A stretch of 6,631 nucleotides of DNA from Deltaproteobacteria bacterium. GTDB lineage: Bacteria; Myxococcota_A; Polyangia; HGW-17. This document shows, one piece after another, positions 4,028 to 6,631 of the stretch. The stretch spans positions 1 to 6,631 of the forward strand of contig QKIM01000424.1 of the NCBI GenBank assembly GCA_003249585.1. The letters run 5' to 3'. The notes beneath the pieces were generated by a model. It searched no databases. It worked only from the letters and a program-made list of their open reading frames with translations, and was not told the DNA's origin. Position 1 is the stretch's first letter; every line of letters starts with the position of its first letter. The translations under genes and the position numbers were made by a program.

Positions 4028-6592
4028 CTACAGGACGCTCTTGTCGAGGGTGGAGGAGAGGATGGTGTCGAAGGGGTTCACGCAGGCGCGGGTGGCCGGG
4101 GCGGGCGCCTTGGCCGGCTCGGAGGCCTTGACGGGCTCCTGGCCGGGGACGTTGCGCACCAGCATCTCGGCCAGCTTGGAGTACAGGGCAGACCGCCAGT
4201 AGAGCTCCAGAGCCTTGACCTGTCCAGAGAGGCTCTCCTGCCGGTAGGCGCTGGCGGCCTGGAAGAGGATGCGGCTGAAGGTCGGGATGGTGCCCGTGGC
4301 CATCTTGGCGCGGTGGGCGGCCTCGAGGGCGAAGATGCGCGCACGGTGCAGGGAGTTGGTGAGAGCCTGGGGCCGCCCGACGCGGGTCACGGCGGAGCCC
4401 GTGTAGTGCACCACCTGGTTGTTGAACCACTTGGAGATGAGCTTCATGGAGGCCATGTAGGAGGCCACGGCGCCACCCAGGGCGGTGTACCCCTTGTCCA
4501 GATCGAAGTTCTTGGCGATCTCCTCGTCCTCTTGGAACTTGAGCACGATGCGGCCGGCCTGGATGGTCCCGAGGCGGGCGATGACGTACTCGGGGTTGCG
4601 GTCCCCGAGGCGGTTCAGGTAGTAGCTGCCAAAGCGCTGACGCTTGAACACGGAGGAGATGAGGTCGAGGTTGGCCTTGGCCGAGGCGAAGAGCTGGTTG
4701 GCGACGCTCTTCATCCGCTTGCGGCTCACATGGATGGGCTTTGAGCCCGACATGTAGAGCCCCGCCAGCTCCTTGGCGAGGTTGGCCTTTCCGAAGGCGA
4801 TACCGGCATACTTGACGGTCTCGTCCACATACTGGGCCGTGGTGCTGATCCGTCGCCGCTCCTGGAATCCTTTGTACCAGTTGTAGGAGGACGTGCGTTT
4901 CATGCGTTCGTTCCGACGCTGCATGTACTTTTGGAACCGCTGGTAGTTGTTGAGCCTGGAGAGGCGGTGGGAACTGAGCATCGCGAAGGCCGTCCCCTGC
5001 AGGATCTCCTCGTTGGCGGCCACCAGGGAGAGGGCCTCATCGATGGTGGTGGGTTTGAGGGTGTCGAGCTGCTTCTTCACCGCTTCGAGGGTCCTGGTCT
5101 TGCCGTTCATCTCACGGGCCAGATCACCCAGGAGCTTCTGGAAGTCCTTGGGCGGCTGGGGAGGGATGATCTCCTTGCGTTCGGTCTTCGTCTCCGGCTT
5201 CTTCGCCACGGGCTTTCTGGCCACAGGCTTCTTGCCGGGTCCCCGCGCCGCGCCGATGGCCCCCTTCCTGGCCTTCTTCGCTTTTTTCAGGGCCTCGCGC
5301 TTCTTCTTCTCAGCGGCGAGCTGCTTCTTCATCTCCGCCCGCTCCTTGTCGAGCCGCTTCTTGAGCGCCTTGCACCGGGGGCTCTTGAATTTGGATTTCT
5401 CGCACTCCTTCTTCTCGGCCAGCATCTGCTGGACCTCGCGCCGCTTGCGCAGGATGTCCATGAAGAGCTTGTGGGACTTCGCCTGGTTCTTCATGGCGAG
5501 CTCGTTCCACTGACGCCACAGCCAGGCGACATCGGTGAACTTCTCCGCCGTGTAGGCCCAGGTCGCGGATCGGACGGCGCTGTAGTAGGCGGCCCCGAAC
5601 TGGCCGTCCTTGAGCTGCTTGTCGTACAACTTCTTGTAGAGGAGGCCGGGGTGCAGCCTCCGGCTGTACCAGGATCGGACCTGCCAGTTGAACTTGTGGC
5701 GGCTGCCCTCCCTCACGTACTGCTCATGTTTCTTCACCCACTCGAGCGCGAGGGCCTTGAGCTTGGCGACGAGGGTGGCGGCGAAGGACATCTCCTTCTC
5801 GGTGACGCGCTTGCGCCCGGGGAAATCCTGTCCGGTGAGGAGCTTGTACGCCTCGTAGATGTCCTTGACGGGGTACGCCTTGGCTCCATGCTCTTCCGCC
5901 AGGGACTCCAGGTTCACCAGACGTCCGCCCTTGCCCTTCTGGATCTTGTTGCCCACGGGGTACCCGAGGATCTTCTTGCCCCTCTTGATGGCGGCCAGGA
6001 ACTTGTGCTCGAGTCCGCCGACCAGTCCTACGGTCCCGTCGGGATTGACGGTCCCCGTCATGGTCGCGTCGGCCTTCACGGGCACCCCCATGATGGCCGC
6101 CATGAACCCGGCGGTGAACAGCGCACCGGCGGAGGGGCCGTCGACGAACCCGCGGCTGCCGCCGAGGAACCCGAAGTCGATCATCTCGCGTCCCACGGCC
6201 TGCGCCGCGCTCTTGGCGGCGATCCACAGGGACGCACGCCACATGCCACCCGTACCGCCGGGGAACTGCTCCGTATAGCCGATGCGGTTCACCTTGGCCT
6301 TGTTGGGGAGGACGGTGAGGGTCACCCTGGTGGTCCCGCCCCTGCTCTCCGTCTCGCGGGTCTTCTTGTTGTATTTTCGCTGCACCCACAGGACATCCAC
6401 GTCGACGCTGCGGGCCTGGTCGATGAGGGGGGCGATGAAGGGCCCCTCGGGCACAGCGGGGGTGACCCTGGTCGGCGGCTCAGGGTTCTTGCCCGGACCA
6501 TCTGCGGGGGTCGTCTTCTCCTTGGGTTTGCACGCAGCGAGCAGGCTCACGGCCGACAGGGCGATGAGCACAGTACGAAACTGGGTATGCAT
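4028..6592 (-). CDS. Lipoprotein with Lon-type (S16) protease domain, coiled coil and helical C-terminus
   Basis: The product has 854 residues. A signal peptide ends in a perfect lipobox, LAA-Cys21, so the protein should be lipidated and act outside the cytoplasm. Residues 22-60 are a Pro/Lys linker. Residues about 65-260 match the Lon proteolytic domain: FVDGPSAG with the nucleophile Ser154, TMTG with Thr179, and VGGLEHKFLAA with the catalytic Lys197. The Asp151, Thr179 and Lys197 offsets from the serine (-3, +25, +43) equal those of E. coli Lon Asp676, Thr704 and Lys722 around Ser679. There is no Walker A/B ATPase, so it cannot unfold substrates by the usual Lon mechanism. Residues about 380-500 are a Lys-rich coiled coil with Cys397 and Cys407, followed by a KPVA-type Lys/Pro/Ala stretch. 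Residues 500-830 look helical with no family I recognise. Roles could include processing of envelope or exported proteins, or self-cleavage. ATG 6592 is supported by AAAGGA eight bases upstream. The gene converges on the serpin operon. Confidence 0.92.
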   Translation of the reverse strand: MHTQFRTVLIALSAVSLLAACKPKEKTTPADGPGKNPEPPTRVTPAVPEGPFIAPLIDQARSVDVDVLWVQRKYNKKTRETESRGGTTRVTLTVLPNKAKVNRIGYTEQFPGGTGGMWRASLWIAAKSAAQAVGREMIDFGFLGGSRGFVDGPSAGALFTAGFMAAIMGVPVKADATMTGTVNPDGTVGLVGGLEHKFLAAIKRGKKILGYPVGNKIQKGKGGRLVNLESLAEEHGAKAYPVKDIYEAYKLLTGQDFPGRKRVTEKEMSFAATLVAKLKALALEWVKKHEQYVREGSRHKFNWQVRSWYSRRLHPGLLYKKLYDKQLKDGQFGAAYYSAVRSATWAYTAEKFTDVAWLWRQWNELAMKNQAKSHKLFMDILRKRREVQQMLAEKKECEKSKFKSPRCKALKKRLDKERAEMKKQLAAEKKKREALKKAKKARKGAIGAARGPGKKPVARKPVAKKPETKTERKEIIPPQPPKDFQKLLGDLAREMNGKTRTLEAVKKQLDTLKPTTIDEALSLVAANEEILQGTAFAMLSSHRLSRLNNYQRFQKYMQRRNERMKRTSSYNWYKGFQERRRISTTAQYVDETVKYAGIAFGKANLAKELAGLYMSGSKPIHVSRKRMKSVANQLFASAKANLDLISSVFKRQRFGSYYLNRLGDRNPEYVIARLGTIQAGRIVLKFQEDEEIAKNFDLDKGYTALGGAVASYMASMKLISKWFNNQVVHYTGSAVTRVGRPQALTNSLHRARIFALEAAHRAKMATGTIPTFSRILFQAASAYRQESLSGQVKALELYWRSALYSKLAEMLVRNVPGQEPVKASEPAKAPAPATRACVNPFDTILSSTLDKSVL

Positions 6593-6600
6593 GGGCGGGG

Positions 6601-6606
6601 TCCTTT
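6601..6606 (-). promoter_or_regulatory. Ribosome binding site for the Lon-like lipoprotein gene
   Basis: On the minus strand AAAGGA lies eight bases before the ATG at 6592-6590. It supports this start, which also places an Arg-containing n-region before the hydrophobic core of the signal peptide. The promoter lies beyond the window edge or within the last 25 bases, which show only a short T-rich patch. Confidence 0.7.
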
Positions 6607-6631
6607 CTTGTGGGTAAAAATGGTCCCTTCA

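Noticed and set aside
3994..4041. Bidirectional terminator between the convergent genes
   Set aside because: AGAGCG and CGCTCT can pair, but across a 36-base loop and without a T-run, and part of the stem lies in coding sequence. This is too weak to annotate.
4016..4744. Plus-strand open frame of 242 codons antisense to the Lon-like gene
   Set aside because: It overlaps the C-terminal coding region of the Lon-like lipoprotein. The translation is Gly/Leu/Glu/Val-rich without a signal or domain, and no ribosome site is evident.
1..6631. CRISPR array, tRNA/rRNA, insertion sequence, phage or toxin-antitoxin signals
   Set aside because: I saw no regularly spaced direct repeats, no tRNA-like cloverleaf, no transposase and no small paired cytoplasmic genes. 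The window is almost entirely four secretory or membrane protein genes.

Overview
The window is GC-rich (roughly two thirds G+C by eye) and almost fully coding. It holds four genes: three encode exported proteins with N-terminal lipoprotein-type signals, and one encodes a small membrane protein. Three genes run on the plus strand. The fourth is a long minus-strand gene converging on them. High GC, several large secreted lipoproteins with low-complexity linkers, GTG/ATG starts and a bacterial serpin all suggest a Gram-negative lineage with a large predatory or saprophytic-type genome, such as Myxococcota or a related deltaproteobacterial group. No phylogenetic marker is present, so this is inference.

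Layout: 1-164 is a 5' intergenic region with an AT-rich inverted repeat, a 14-bp palindrome and only weak promoter candidates. 165-1973 (+) is an unrecognised 602-aa putative lipoprotein with an apparent internal duplication. 1974-2087 is a short gap carrying a good sigma70-like promoter. 2088-3617 (+) is a 509-aa surface-type serpin with a long disordered linker, an Arg-Ser scissile site in the antithrombin register, and apparently no helix F. 3614-3994 (+) overlaps the serpin stop codon and encodes a small three-helix membrane protein. 3995-4027 is the convergent gap, where I see no convincing terminator. 4028-6592 (-) encodes an 854-aa lipoprotein: a Lon-type (S16) proteolytic domain with a complete Ser-Lys dyad but no AAA+ ATPase, followed by a Lys-rich coiled coil and a long helical C-terminus.

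The notable theme is a predicted envelope-anchored protease inhibitor beside a predicted envelope-anchored, ATP-independent Lon-like protease, with a third lipoprotein of unknown function. The serpin and the membrane protein look like a two-gene operon. A functional link between the serpin and the Lon-like protein is not shown by the sequence: they are on opposite strands, and serpins are not known to trap Ser-Lys proteases.
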